The notes under the pieces were generated by a model that was not told the DNA's origin, did not search any database, and was given only the letters and a program-made list of their open reading frames with translations. Shown piece after piece: positions 11,467-21,634 of a stretch of 64,000 nucleotides of DNA (the first letter of the stretch is position 1; each line of letters starts with the position of its first letter). Both the position numbers and the translations under genes were made by a program. Source of the DNA: Chrysemys picta bellii (lineage: Eukaryota > Chordata > Testudines > Emydidae); the NCBI RefSeq assembly GCF_011386835.1, contig NC_088792.1, positions 61,942,081 to 62,006,080 on the forward strand, read 5' to 3'.

Positions 11467-12509
11467 CTTATCTGAGCATGCTAGGTTATTGCTAATGTAT
11501 GAAGTCCTGAGAGAGAAAAAGTGCACCAAGATTTTGGAGAGCAGCCAAAACATAATTAACCATTCAACTCACCTGTAAATTCAGCATAAATTGCTGTCAA
11601 ATTTGATGAACTCTTTGGGGTCAGGAATCAAATTTACACTGATACATGTGAATTCAAACTGCAGCTATGGTGAGGAGCATAGTATAAATACTTAGACAAA
11701 CTGATAGTAGGAGATGCCCATTCTGCTGATGTTAAGGAGTTAAATGTCCTTGTATTCTTATTTGCATTAGTGTAGGACAATCCCAAAGGGTGCTGAAGTT
11801 CCCCATTCCCCTGATATCCATACTTTCGGTTTACCTGTCACCAGGTTGTCAGCCAAACAATTTCCAGAGTGGTAGCTGAGTTTAACATTTAGCATTGTTT
11901 CCTTCCCAAATGTTTCACCTCCTCTACAATCTATAAAACTTCCATTCACCAATCTCAAAGCTGCAGAGGATTGTATAACTCCATAAAGAAGCTACTTCAT
12001 GATGGCCTTATGGGGATAAGGAAGAATTTCATTGGAATCACCATTTGCAACCCTCAGATCCTTAGAAACTTTCTCCCTTTTAAAAACAGATTTGCTATAA
12101 TTTAGGGAAATGAAAAAATAAGAGTTTATTCAATTCAGCTGAAATGCTAAATCAGTGTGTCTTTATTTTCCAGGGATGAGCATTATGAGTCTAATTTAAA
12201 TTCTGAGCGAGTTGTAATCGACATATATTGTACCAATGACTTTACTTACGTGTTTATAATTGTGAATATGTCTGGCTAATGGAGAGCTTTTTGTTCTTAT
12301 GTCATACCAGTAGTTAGGAAAATTCCTGTCACTCAAGAGCTGGCCTGTTTAAATGTTAATGGGATATGACTTTTCCCAATTAGGGGAACCATGAAAATAC
12401 TCTGCAGAATCGTTAAGGTCTATTCACCTGACGTTGCTGGAGGGTGAAGTGAAAGTGCTCTCAAAGACCTTGTACGCTGTGTTGTTGTAACCCTGCTGGT
12501 CCCAGGATA
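11467..12509. other. Intergenic sequence, nothing identified
   Basis: AT-rich sequence without recognisable repeat ends or ORFs of note. Confidence 0.6.
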
Positions 12510-12512
12510 TTA

Positions 12513-12789
12513 GGATATGTCTACACAGCAACTAGACACCCTCAGCTGGCCCATGTCAGCCAACTCAGGATCGCAGGGCTCAGGCTGCGGAGATGTTTCA
12601 TTGCTGTGTAGATTTCTGGGCTTGGGCTGGAGCTCGGGCTCTAGGACCCTGTGAGATGGGCAGGTCCCAGAGCTCAGGCTTCAGCACCGTCCACACCGCA
12701 ATGAACCAGCCCCGAAGCCCATGTCCTGCAAGCCTGAGTTGGCTGGCGTGGGCCAGCCGAGGGTGTCTAGTTGCTGTGGAGACATAGCA
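12513..12789. mobile_element. Harbinger-type MITE with TTA duplication
   Basis: The left end GGATATGTCTACACAGCAAC and the right end GTTGCTGTGGAGACATAGCA are long inverted repeats continuing through the ACTAGACACCCTC and GGCTGGCCCA segments. They are bounded by TTA at 12510-12512 and 12790-12792, the 3-bp TWA duplication of PIF/Harbinger. Confidence 0.8.
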
Positions 12790-12793
12790 TTAG

Positions 12794-12983
12794 AGATGCA
12801 AGGGGGATGAGAAAATCTCTCTTATTGGACCAGCTTCTCTTGGTGAGAGAGAGACAAGCTTTCAAGCTTTGACAGGGCTCTTCTTCAGGAGGAAGAAGAT
12901 CTCTGTGTAACCTCAAAAGCTTGTCCCTTTCACCACCAAAAAGTGGTGCAATAAAAGTGATTATCTCACTCATCTTATCTCTC
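12794..12983. repeat. Palindromic MITE, same family as 2605-2784
   Basis: Shares the pattern of (T)CTTATTGGACCAGCTTCTC, GGTGAGAGAGAGACAAGC and, inverted, GCAATAAAAGTGATTATCTC near its other end. More diverged than the copy at 2605. Ends are approximate. Confidence 0.5.
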
Positions 12984-14400
12984 TCAAAGACCTTGTCTAC
13001 ACTAGGAAAATAGCTACCCTTGTGACAGAAAAATGCCTGTTCTTGATCTATATTAGAATTTACGCCGTGGATAATAGATGCAATGGTGCTGAAAAACAGC
13101 TACAAAATACCCTAGTGTATCTACACTCAATACTTTAGTAAATGTGTTACAATAACAGTGCTGCTGCACCAGTGCTAAGCTGCTACTGTAGCCTGGGATT
13201 GGGAACCTTTTTTTACCACCTGTTCAGAGAAGGTTTTCATGGCACTGTGATAAAAATGCCCAAACGCATCTACACTAGCGCTTTCAACACTGATGCAACC
13301 ACTAATGCCGCTGCATTGTTAGTGCCAGTTACTATCATACAAATACTAAGTTTTCTGGTCCTAAAGGAGAAAGGGGTTCAAATGACACATACAGAGATCT
13401 GTAAAAAGAAGAACAGGAGTACTTGTGGCACCTTAGAGACTAACAAATTTATTAGAGCATAAGCTTTCGTGGACTACAGCCCACTTCTTCGGATGCATAT
13501 AGAATGGTATCATACAGATATCTGTCAGTGTCTTGCTTCATTCTCCTATACCTAGAGAAAAAAGGGACACAATGACAGAGCAGAAACTTTTCAAAAGGAA
13601 GAGTCTCCGTTTGAAGACAGGCTTTGCTTACACTAGAGAAATTTGTCAGGCTGCTTACCCTGTAGCCTCGCACACCTGTAACATACTTCATGTCCACCCA
13701 TATAACTACTCCCACGGGGCACAGGCACTACAGTTACCATTTCAATTAGACTTATTTCAAGCTAAGTTAACTGTTGCATGATTACCACTGTGCCAGCCCC
13801 TGCCACTTAAATGTCAGTGTATGTGGAACTCATTGCCATAGTAACCCTAATGGTAGAAATAGTCCTTTCACTACTAACACACACACTGTACAAGTCAGTG
13901 GTTAAGGGGCTTGTATCGAGTACTTTCTGCAGCCCAGTGTCTCCCACAATTCTGAGCATCCAGGCTGCTCTCCTCTCTCTGCAGCTTCGTGGAGGCAGAT
14001 CAGCTCCACACGCTCTGGCCATACCTCCTCTGCTCCTGCTTGCTGCCAGAGTCTCTGCCTCCACTGCACCAGACTGGGGTAGTTTCTGTTGCTCCTGCTT
14101 GTACTTTGCAATTTGAGCTGTTTCTGCCCAGCTTTTGGGCAGTGGAGAGCAGCGTTCTCCCTCTCCAAGATTCCTCTCCTCCCTGGGTCAGTTAACCACT
14201 TGGGGGATTAACCATCTCTGAGCTCTGCTGCACTGTCGGCTCCTCTGCCCCTTGCAGGCATGGCAGAGTAGCCAAGAAAGCACAGGATTTAATCCAAGAA
14301 GTGCTCTATAGGTGAGGCTGCCTGCTTCCAGCCTTTCCCTCCCTCCCTGACTCTGTTAGGTCCTGAGGCTAGGAGTCAGACAGGCAGGTCGGTTCCTTTC
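12984..14400. other. Intergenic sequence with repeat fragments
   Basis: Starts with ACCTTGTCTACACTAGG near 12990, which resembles a Harbinger-MITE end with no partner found. Includes the fragment at 13404-13507 (listed separately). The remainder shows no supported gene. Confidence 0.5.
13404..13507. repeat. Interspersed repeat fragment (GTGGCACCTTAGAGACTAAC family)
   Basis: Contains GTGGCACCTTAGAGACTAAC, AGCATAAGCTTTCGTGG and TTCGGATGCAT. A second, longer member is at 57318-57470. Recognised as a very common dispersed repeat of reptile genomes, but class not assigned with certainty (hAT-like MITE is my best guess). Confidence 0.6.
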
Positions 14401-14405
14401 CCCAC

Positions 14406-14586
14406 TGTGGTGGGGTGCTTGCCCCACAGTGGGCTCTAAGGGGTTAATAGAGCCCAGGGAAGGCTGTGCAGGAGGCAACCAATCACAGAAGGGCTGAAGG
14501 AAGCAGCCAAGCAGGCCCATATAAAAAGGGAGCTGCAGGGCAGAGGAGGGCAGTTCTCTGCTATGAGCCCAGGGTGGAAAGACTTT
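14406..14586 (+). repeat. 5' LTR of outer element, first part
   Basis: Begins TGTGGTGGGGTGC and contains a TATA-like CATATAAAAAGGG near 14518-14530. It is interrupted after GGAAAGACTTT by the Harbinger at 14587, and the LTR resumes at 19589. The uninterrupted 3' LTR at 31313-31921 provides the empty-site reference. Confidence 0.85.
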
Positions 14587-14955
14587 GGCCTGGTCTACAC
14601 TACAATTTTAGGTTGAATTTAGCAGCTTTACCTCGATTTAACCCTGCACCCATCCACACGACAAAGCCCTTTTTTTTTTTTTTTACTTAAAGGGCTCTTA
14701 AAATCGATTTCTTTACTCCACCCCCAACGAGGGGATTAGCACTGAAATCAGCCTTGCCAGGTCAAATTTGGGGTAATGTGGATGCAATTCGATGGTATTG
14801 ACCTCTGGGAGCTATCCCAGAGTGCTCCATTGTGACCGCTCTGGACAGCGCTCTCAACTCAGATGCACTGGCCAGGTAGACAGGAAATGTCCCGCGAAGT
14901 TTTGAATTTCATTTCCTGTTTGGCCAGCGTTGTGAGCTGATCAGCACAGGTGACC

Positions 14956-15533
14956 ATGCAGAGCTCATCAGCAGAGGTGACGATGGAGTCCCAGAATCGC
15001 AAAAGAGCTCCAACATGGACCGAACGGGAGGTACGGGATCTGATCGCTGAATGGGGAGACTAATCTGTGCTAGCTGAACTCCGTTCCAGTAAATGAAATG
15101 CCAAAACATTTGAAAAAAATCTCCAAGGGCATGAAGGACAGAGGCTATAACAGGGACTCGCAGCAGTGCCACATGAAACTTAAGGAGCTCAGGCAAGCCT
15201 ACCAAAAAACCAGAGAGGCAAACGCCCACTCCGGGTCAAGGCCCCAAACATGCCGCTTCTATGATGAGCTGCATGCCATTCTAAGGGGTGCAGCCTCCAC
15301 TACCCCAACCTTGTGCTTTGACTCCATCAATGGAGTAGAACGCAACATGGAGGCAGGTTTTGGGGACGAGGAAGATGAGGAGGAGGAGGTTGAAGATAGC
15401 TTACAGCAAGGAAGCAGAGAAACCAGTTTTCCCAACAGCCAGGATCTGTTTCTCACCGTGGATCTGGAGCCAGTACCCCCCGAACCCACCCAAGGCGGGC
15501 TCCCGGACCCTGAAGGCGGAGAAGGGACCTCTG
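14956..15533 (+). pseudogene. Myb/SANT-like protein exon 1, Harbinger copy 2, broken
   Basis: The ATG at 14956 opens MQSSSAEVT and then RKRAPTWTEREVRDLIAEWG. In-frame TAA and TGA codons follow within the Myb domain (around 15060-15100), and a frameshift leads into the second half (GMKDRG, QQCHMKLKELRQAYQKTREA, then an acidic tract and QDLFLTVDLEPVPPEP). The exon ends at CTCTG followed by donor GTGAGT at 15534. Clearly inactivated. Confidence 0.8.
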
Positions 15534-15620
15534 GTGAGTGTACCTTTGTAAATATTCGACATGGTTTAAAAGCAAGAATGTTTAATTATTAATTTGCCCT
15601 GGCATTCGTGGCCAGGACAG

Positions 15621-15904
15621 CTACTGGAAAAGTCTGTTAACGTGTCTGGGGATGGAGTGGAAATCCTCCAGAGACATCTCCATAAAGCTCTCCTGGATGT
15701 ACTCCCAAAGCCTTTGCAAAAGGCTTCTTGGGAGGGCAGCCTTATTCCGTCCTCCATGGTAGGACACTTTACCACGCCAGGCCAGTAGCGCGTAGAACAA
15801 AGCATTGCAGAATAAAGCATTGCAGCGTATGGTCCCGGTGTTTCCTGGCATTCAAACAACATCTGTTCTTTGTGTGTTATCGTGAAGAAAGTGTTATCAT
15901 TCAT
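15621..15904 (-). pseudogene. BEN-like ORF of Harbinger copy 2, frameshifted
   Basis: Starts with ATG complementary to 15902-15904 (MNDN) after a CAG acceptor-like context. It is broken by a frameshift and a small tandem duplication near 15780-15840 (the AGCATTGCAG repeat). The second half is open with LLAWRGKVSYHGG, NKAALPRSLLQRLWEY and EDFHSIPRHVNRLFQ. It lies antisense in the Myb intron (15534-16303), as in the other copies. Confidence 0.65.
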
Positions 15905-16303
15905 GGTCACCTGGTTGAAAAAGGGTGATTTTATTATGCGGACATTCAGAGGTGCCCGTTCCTGGTGGGCTGTTTGCCTGTGGCTGAACAGAAATGTTCC
16001 CCACTGTTAGCCACGCGGTGCGGGGAGGGGTAAAGCCATTCCCACATGTTATGAAGGTTAAAGAAGCCAAAAGACTGTGGCTTTCCATGGCTGCCTGCAA
16101 GCCGAATTCTGTTGCCCAGTCCTGCATGGGTGATCTCTCAAACCAAACCGGCATACCCTCAATAAGAGGCAAAATGCGACCTTGTTACGAAAGCACATGT
16201 GCTATGTAATGTTAACAGCAAAGTTTACCGTGAAAGAGTGTACCCATTGTTCTATAAAATGTGTCTTTTTAACTACCACTCTCCCGTTTTTTCCCTCCGC
16301 CAG

Positions 16304-16902
16304 CTGCATATGTTTCTCCTTCGCAGAGGCTAGCGAAGATTAGAAGGCAAAAAAAACCACACTCAGGATGAAATGTTCTCTGAGCTCATGCTGTCCTCCC
16401 ACACTGACAGAGCACAGCAGAATGCGTGGAGGCAGACAATGTCAGAGTGCAGAAAAGCACAATAGGATCGCGAGGAGAGGTGGCGGGCTGAAGAGAGCAA
16501 GTGGCGGGCTGAAGATGATCGGTGGTGTCAGCTTGCTGACAGAAGGCAGGAGTCAATGCTCAGGCTGCTGGAGCATCAAACTCATATGCTGCAGCGTATG
16601 GTTGAGCTGCAGAAAAGGCAGCAGGAGCACAGACCGCCGCTACAGCCCCTGTGTAACCAACCGTCCTCCTCATCCAGTTCCATAGCCTCCTCACCCAGAT
16701 GCCCAAGAATGTGGGGGGGGGGCCCTCCGGCCTCCCAGCCACTCCACCCCAGAGGATTGCCCAAGCAACAGAAGGCTGGCATTCAATACGTTTTAAAGTG
16801 CAGTGTGGCCTTGTCCTTCCCTCCTCCACCACCCCACCCGGTGCTTCCCTCCTCCACCACCCCTCCCGGGCTACCTTGGCAGTTATCCCCCTATTTGTGT
16901 GA
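16304..16902 (+). pseudogene. Myb/SANT-like protein exon 2, Harbinger copy 2, broken
   Basis: The acceptor CTCCGCCAG precedes a segment that continues exon 1 in frame (AAYVSPSQRLAKIRR). It then frameshifts at an A-run near 16350 and encodes remnants of the helical tail with MLRLLEHQTHMLQRMVELQK and a Ser/Pro-rich end. A polyadenylation-like AATAAA is at 16910-16915, just beyond the stop. Confidence 0.65.
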
Positions 16903-17053
16903 TGAATTAATAAAGAATGCATGAATGTGAAGCAACAATGACTTTATTGCCTCTGCAAGCGGTGATCAAAGGGAGAGGGGAGGGTGGTTAGCTTACAGGG
17001 AAGTAGAATGAACCAAGGGGGGGGTGTTCATCAAGGAGAACCAAACAGAACTG

Positions 17054-18335
17054 TCACACTGTAGCCTGGCCAGTCATGAAACTGGTTTTCAAAGCTTCTT
17101 TGATGTGCAGCGTGCCCTCCTGTACTCTTCTAACCGCCCTGGTGTCTGGCTGCATGTAATCAGCGGCCAGACGATTTGCCTCAACCTCCCACCCTGCCAT
17201 AAACATCTCCCCCTTACTCTCACAGGTATTGTGGAGTGCACAGCAAGCAGTAATAACAATGGGAATATTGGTTTTGCTGAGGTTTATCTGAGTCAGTAAA
17301 CCACGCCAGCGTGCTTTTAAATGTCCAAATGCACATTCTACCACCATTCTGCACTTGCTCAGCCTATAGTTGAGCAGATCCTGACTACTGTCCAGGCTGC
17401 CTGTGTATGGCTTCATGAGCCATGGCATTAAGGGGTAGGCTGGGTCCCCAAGGATAACTATAGGCATTTTAACATCCCCAACGGGTATTTTCTGGTCTGG
17501 GAAGAAAGTCCCTTCCTGAAGCTTTTGAAACAGACCAGAGTTCCTGAAGATGCGAGCGTCATGTTCCTTTCCCGGTCATCCCACGTTGATGATGGTGAAA
17601 CATCCCTTGTGATCCACCAGTGCTTGCAGCACCATTGGAAAGTACCCCTTGCAGTTTATGTACTCGCTGGGTTGGTGCTCCGGTGCCAAGATAGGAATAT
17701 GGGTTCCTTCTATTGCCCCACCACATTTAGGGAATCCCATTGCAGCAAAGCCATCCACTATGGCCTGCACTTTTCCCAGAGTCACTACCCTTGATATCAG
17801 CAGTTCTTTGATTGTGTTGGCTACTTGGATCACAGCAGCCCCCACAGTAGATTTGATCACTCCAAATTGATGCCCGACTGACCCGTAGCCATCTGGCATT
17901 GCAAGCTTCCACAGGGCTATCGCCACTCCCTTCTCAACTGTGAGGGCTGCTCTCATCTTGGTATCCTGGTGCTTCAAGGCAGGGGAAAGCAAGTCACAAA
18001 GTTCCATGAAAGTGCCCTTAGGCATGCGAAAGTTTCACAGCCACTGTGAATCATCGCAGACCTGCAACACTATGCAGTCCCACCAGTCTGTTTTTGTTTC
18101 CCGGGCCCAGAACCATGCTATGAACCTGCCCAATTAACACCATGATGTGCACATTGCCAGGGTCCGTACTTTGTGAGAAGTCTATGTCCATGTCCTCATC
18201 ACTCTCATCACCGCGCTGCCATCGCCTCCTCGCCTGGTTTTGCTTTTGCAGGTTCTGGTTCTGCATATCCTGCTGAATAATGTGTGTGGTGTTTACAGTG
18301 CTCATAATTGCCACGGTGATCTGAGTGGGCTCCAT
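17054..18335 (-). pseudogene. Harbinger transposase, copy 2, inactivated
   Basis: Three frame-shifted blocks are homologous to the 427-residue transposase of copy 3: 18335 to about 18051 (N-terminus), 18025-17576 (helix-turn-helix and first catalytic block), and 17467-17054 (GDPAYPL and VECAFG blocks). The first catalytic Asp is replaced, with GGAIEGTH here versus GGAIDGTH in copy 3. It is therefore doubly dead, by frameshifts and by catalytic loss. Confidence 0.85.
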
Positions 18336-18498
18336 GTTCCCAGTGCTATGGTGTCTGAACTGAAGAAAGGCGCGAAACGATTGTCTGCCATTGCTCTGAC
18401 AGAGGGAGGGCCGACTGACGGCGTGGCTTACAGGGAATTAAAATCAACAAAGGGGGTGGCTTTGCATCAAAGAGAAACACAAACAACTGTCACACAGA

Positions 18499-18546
18499 AT
18501 GGCCCCCTCAAGGATTGAACTCAAAACCCTAAGTTTAGCAGGCCGT
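18499..18546 (-). repeat. SINE tRNA-region fragment, antisense
   Basis: The reverse complement reads GGCCTGCTAAAC, then GAGTTCAATCCTTGAGG and GGGCC. This matches the body of the SINE at 63877-64000. It is only a short piece of a box-B region and lies upstream of the dead transposase. Confidence 0.5.
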
Positions 18547-18644
18547 TGATTTCACAGAGGGAGGGAGGGGGCAGCAAATGAATACAAAAAAAAAATCTGG
18601 TCTATTTCTTGTTTTGATCCACTCCATCTATCTTATACATCTTA

Positions 18645-18930
18645 GGGTACGTCTATACCCAGCCGCTAGTTCGGCGGCTGGCAATCGAACTTCTGGGTTC
18701 GACTTATCGCGTCTTGTCTGGACGCGATAAGTCAAACCCGGAAGTGCTCGCCGTCGACTGCAGTACTCCAGCTAGACGAGAGGAGTACCACGGAGTCGAC
18801 GGGGGAGCCTGCCTGCCGCGTGTGGACCGAGGTAAGATCGAACTAAGGTACTTTGAACTTCAGCTATGTTATTCACGTAGCTGAAGTTGCGTACCTGAGT
18901 TTGATTTGGGGGGTTAGTGTAGACCAAGCC
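18645..18930. mobile_element. Harbinger-type MITE nested in copy 2
   Basis: The ends GGGTACGTCTATACCC and GTGTAGACCAAGCC are related inverted repeats bounded by TTA at 18642-18644 and 18931-18933. The interior has inverted segments around the GACGCGATAAGTC palindrome and CGTAGCTGAAGTTGCG. No coding capacity. It must have inserted after copy 2. Confidence 0.75.
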
Positions 18931-19588
18931 TTAGACTGGCAGCAGACGGTGCAGTACGACTGCTAGCCATCGTCATCTCCTGGCTGCTCGCCAGAAGACG
19001 GTGCAGTACGACTGCCAGCAGGACTGAGTCTCCATGAGACGAAACTTGAAAAGGGAATGACCTGGCTGAGTCACTCCCATGTCTGCCCAGGCGCCCCTGA
19101 CCCACCTCACCGAGTTCGGCTAAAAGAGCACCCAGGAGTATGACGACGATGGCTACCAATCGTAATGCACCATCTGCTGCCAAAAGGCAATAAGCTGCTG
19201 CTGTGTAGCAATGCAGTACCATGTCTGTCAGCATCCAGCAGATGTACGGTGATGGTGAGCTGAGCTGGCTCCATGCTTGCCGTGGTATGGCATCTGCACA
19301 GGTAACCCAGGAAAAAAGGAGTGAAATGATTGTCTGCCGTTGCTTTCAGGGACGGAGGGAGGGAGAGGGGGCCTGACGACATGTACCCAGAACCACCTGT
19401 TTTTGCCCCATCAGGCATTGGGATCTCAACCCAGAATTCCAATAGCCTTGGTAGTGTGGATGCAGTCCGCTGACTTAATACACTTAGAGCATTTTGATGG
19501 GACACACACAATCGACTGTATAAAAATGATTTCTAAAAAAAAGACTTCCATAAATTTGACCTAATTTCATAGTGTAGACATACCCTTT

Positions 19589-19991
19589 GTCTCTGGAGGG
19601 TTGAGAGAACTGCCACCACCCTGGACAGAGCAGAGCTGCAAGCAGGGATCAGGGGAGCAAGAGACAGCTCCTGGCAGGCTACTGGGGTTTACAGGCTGAG
19701 GCCCTGAGGCAAGGGTAAAGAGGATGCTGGGGCCACGAGGAAGTGGCCAGACAATTTGCAGTTGCCACTAAGAGAAGTGGCTGAGCAGAGGACTGCAGGG
19801 GGACACCCAATGTGTGGCATGGCCGGAGGGCTGTGCCATTGAAGAGGATGCCGTGGTCCTTGGAGAGATGTGGGTCCTAGAGCAGGAGTGATGGCAGTGA
19901 GGCACCACCTGAAGAGGGCACACTACCATGCAGAGCTAATTCCAAATACATCCAGCAGGAGGCACCAGAGTGGTGAGTGGACCCCATTACA
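19589..19991 (+). repeat. 5' LTR of outer element, second part
   Basis: Resumes with GTCTCTGGAGGGTTGAGAGAA and ends CCCCATTACA. It is colinear with the 3' LTR from its GTTTCTAGAGAGCTGAGAG segment to CTCCATTACA. Confidence 0.85.
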
Positions 19992-20115
19992 CGTGGTGGA
20001 GAATGTGGGCACAAGGTCACCCCTAAGATAAGGGGAGGAGAGAGGACTGTGGGGACAATTGCCCAGGTACACGTGTGTTTGAGAGAGTAAAGGCGAGATA
20101 TTGAAGGTGGGGACA

Positions 20116-21212
20116 ATGGATCCAGAGTATGCAGAGGTCTTCTTTGCAGAGGGTTATTGTGCCATCCCAGGCTGGACTCTGGGGTCAGTACCCTGGCAGA
20201 AAGGGACTGACGGACAGCACAGAAGGTTCGAGACCCTGCTGCATGAAATCCAGGAGAACCAACAGAAGGAATGGGAGACACAGTGGTACCTCCAGACTTA
20301 TTTGGGGAAGCTGGTTAAACAACAGCAGGCCCTGGCAAAGCTCCTATGGAGAAAGTTTAATAGAAGCCACAGAGACCATGAGGAGAAGCCAGGTACCAGG
20401 ACCAGGAGACCTGTGGCTGGGCTGACTGATTGTTATGCCTGTTGGTGGCAAGGACACTGGAAAAGACATTGCCCCTACTGGGATGGGGGACTGAAGCCTC
20501 AATCAGAGAGTGGAAAGGATCGAGAGCCCAAAAGAATCCCCCCGTCAGGAGAACAAAGAGAGGATGGGCATGTTGGACCTGTGGGCAACAGGGGCACCTA
20601 CAGAGGGAGTGCCCTTTCATAAGTTGCAGGGTCATGGCTAGCCCAGAGGATGGGGCTGAACAAGGGAATGACTATGGGAGACCCATGGCCAAGAAGAGAC
20701 AAGGAGCTTGCTTTTGGTATGATAAGGGGGTAGGAATATAAATAAAAAGGCATTGCCCCCTTAAGAGAAGGCAGGATAGGAAAGGCGTGCCCAGGAACCA
20801 GGTTGGATCAGAGACTGTCAGGGTGGATGCAGCGATGATGGCTGTAGACCTGCTAGGGAGTCATCTCCCATACTCAGTAGGAGGTAGTAAGGAGGTCGCG
20901 GACAAAATGACTGGGACAGAGGGGGTCCAGGGAGAGGTAGGAACAAACACAGTGGTGGAACAGGCTACTGTGGGTACCCAATCTCTGAGAGAAAAGGGAA
21001 TAGGGGAGTCCCAAATACAAGCCCAATTAGCAGTGGCAGCCTAAGGGCAGAAGGAGACCTGGCAAGCCTGAGGGAAGAATTTAGGGATGCTGTAAAGGAG
21101 AAGGAAGATGTGTGTCTCTGGCTGAGGGAAACCAAGAAACAGCAGGATAACCTAAAGGGGCATCTCAGCGTAGTGAAGAGCATGAGATCTTCCTACCGCC
21201 AAGAGTTGTAGG
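20116..21212 (+). pseudogene. gag-like remnant of outer LTR element with two CCHC knuckles
   Basis: The ATG at 20116 begins MDPEYAEVFFAEGY. A CX2CX4HX4C knuckle is at 20431-20472 (CYACWWQGHWKRHC). A second, in a different frame, is at 20571-20612 (CWTCGQQGHLQREC), so at least one frameshift separates them. The tail near 21045-21210 is Glu/Lys/Arg-rich, likely coiled coil. Paired knuckles are the nucleocapsid RNA-binding hallmark of retroelement Gag. Truncated on the right by the inner ERV. Confidence 0.7.
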
Positions 21213-21220
21213 CTTGAGGG

Positions 21221-21613
21221 TGTGAAAGTGAAATGAATTATATTAAAGAAATAGAATGAATTAAAGAATGCTGTATGTACCTTTAAGTAGAAATGAGAAA
21301 TGCTGCAAGCCAGGGGGCAGGAAAGCAGACATTAACTGCTTAATGAATTGCCCCACTTAAGGGCAATTGGTGAAGCATTAGCCTTAGATCGATAAGAGTT
21401 AATAAGGAAGCAGGATATGCATATTGTGCCCTATGCAAATTTTACAATTTTGCTCTCTCTGTCCCTTTGTTTAGTTCGCACCCTTTTATCTGTATAAATA
21501 AGACTGTTTGAATCTTGCATGGGGGCTCACATTATCTGAATGTATTAGCAGAGCACTGTGCTAATAAAACAGAGTGGTCTAACAAACTATGAGTCCTGAG
21601 TCTAACTTTGACA
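21221..21613 (+). repeat. 5' LTR of inner ERV
   Basis: Terminal TG and CA. TATA box TATAAATA at 21493-21500 and polyadenylation signal AATAAA at 21563-21568, placing U3-R-U5 in the normal order. ATT separates the LTR from the primer site. An 11-bp segment around GAGTTAATAAG near 21395-21405 is missing from the 3' copy. Confidence 0.85.
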
Positions 21614-21616
21614 ATT

Positions 21617-21634
21617 TGGAGGTTCCACCGAGAT
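21617..21634 (+). promoter_or_regulatory. Primer-binding site complementary to tRNA-Gln
   Basis: TGGAGGTTCCACCGAGAT is the complement of a vertebrate tRNA-Gln 3' end including CCA, as I recall that sequence. It lies 3 nt after the LTR, the expected position for minus-strand DNA priming. Confidence 0.8.

Larger units (their letters stand above)
14587..19585 (-). mobile_element. PIF/Harbinger DNA transposon, degenerate (copy 2)
   Basis: The left end is GGCCTGGTCTACACTAC and the right end TAGTGTAGACATACCC, imperfect inverted repeats. TTT is present on both sides (14584-14586, 19586-19588). Comparison with the uninterrupted LTR at 31313-31921 shows the host sequence closing across this segment, which confirms the insertion. 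Inside are a broken Myb/SANT gene (+), a broken BEN-like ORF (-) and a broken transposase (-), the same gene arrangement as copy 3 but inverted. A smaller MITE is nested at 18645-18930. Confidence 0.85.

Noticed and set aside
13811..14195. Several overlapping 68-101 codon ORFs on both strands
   Set aside because: No motif, no splice context, mutually overlapping; treated as chance.
16556..16924. Overlapping 122- and 120-codon ORFs on both strands
   Set aside because: They coincide with the decayed Ser/Pro-rich tail of the Myb-like exon 2; no independent support.
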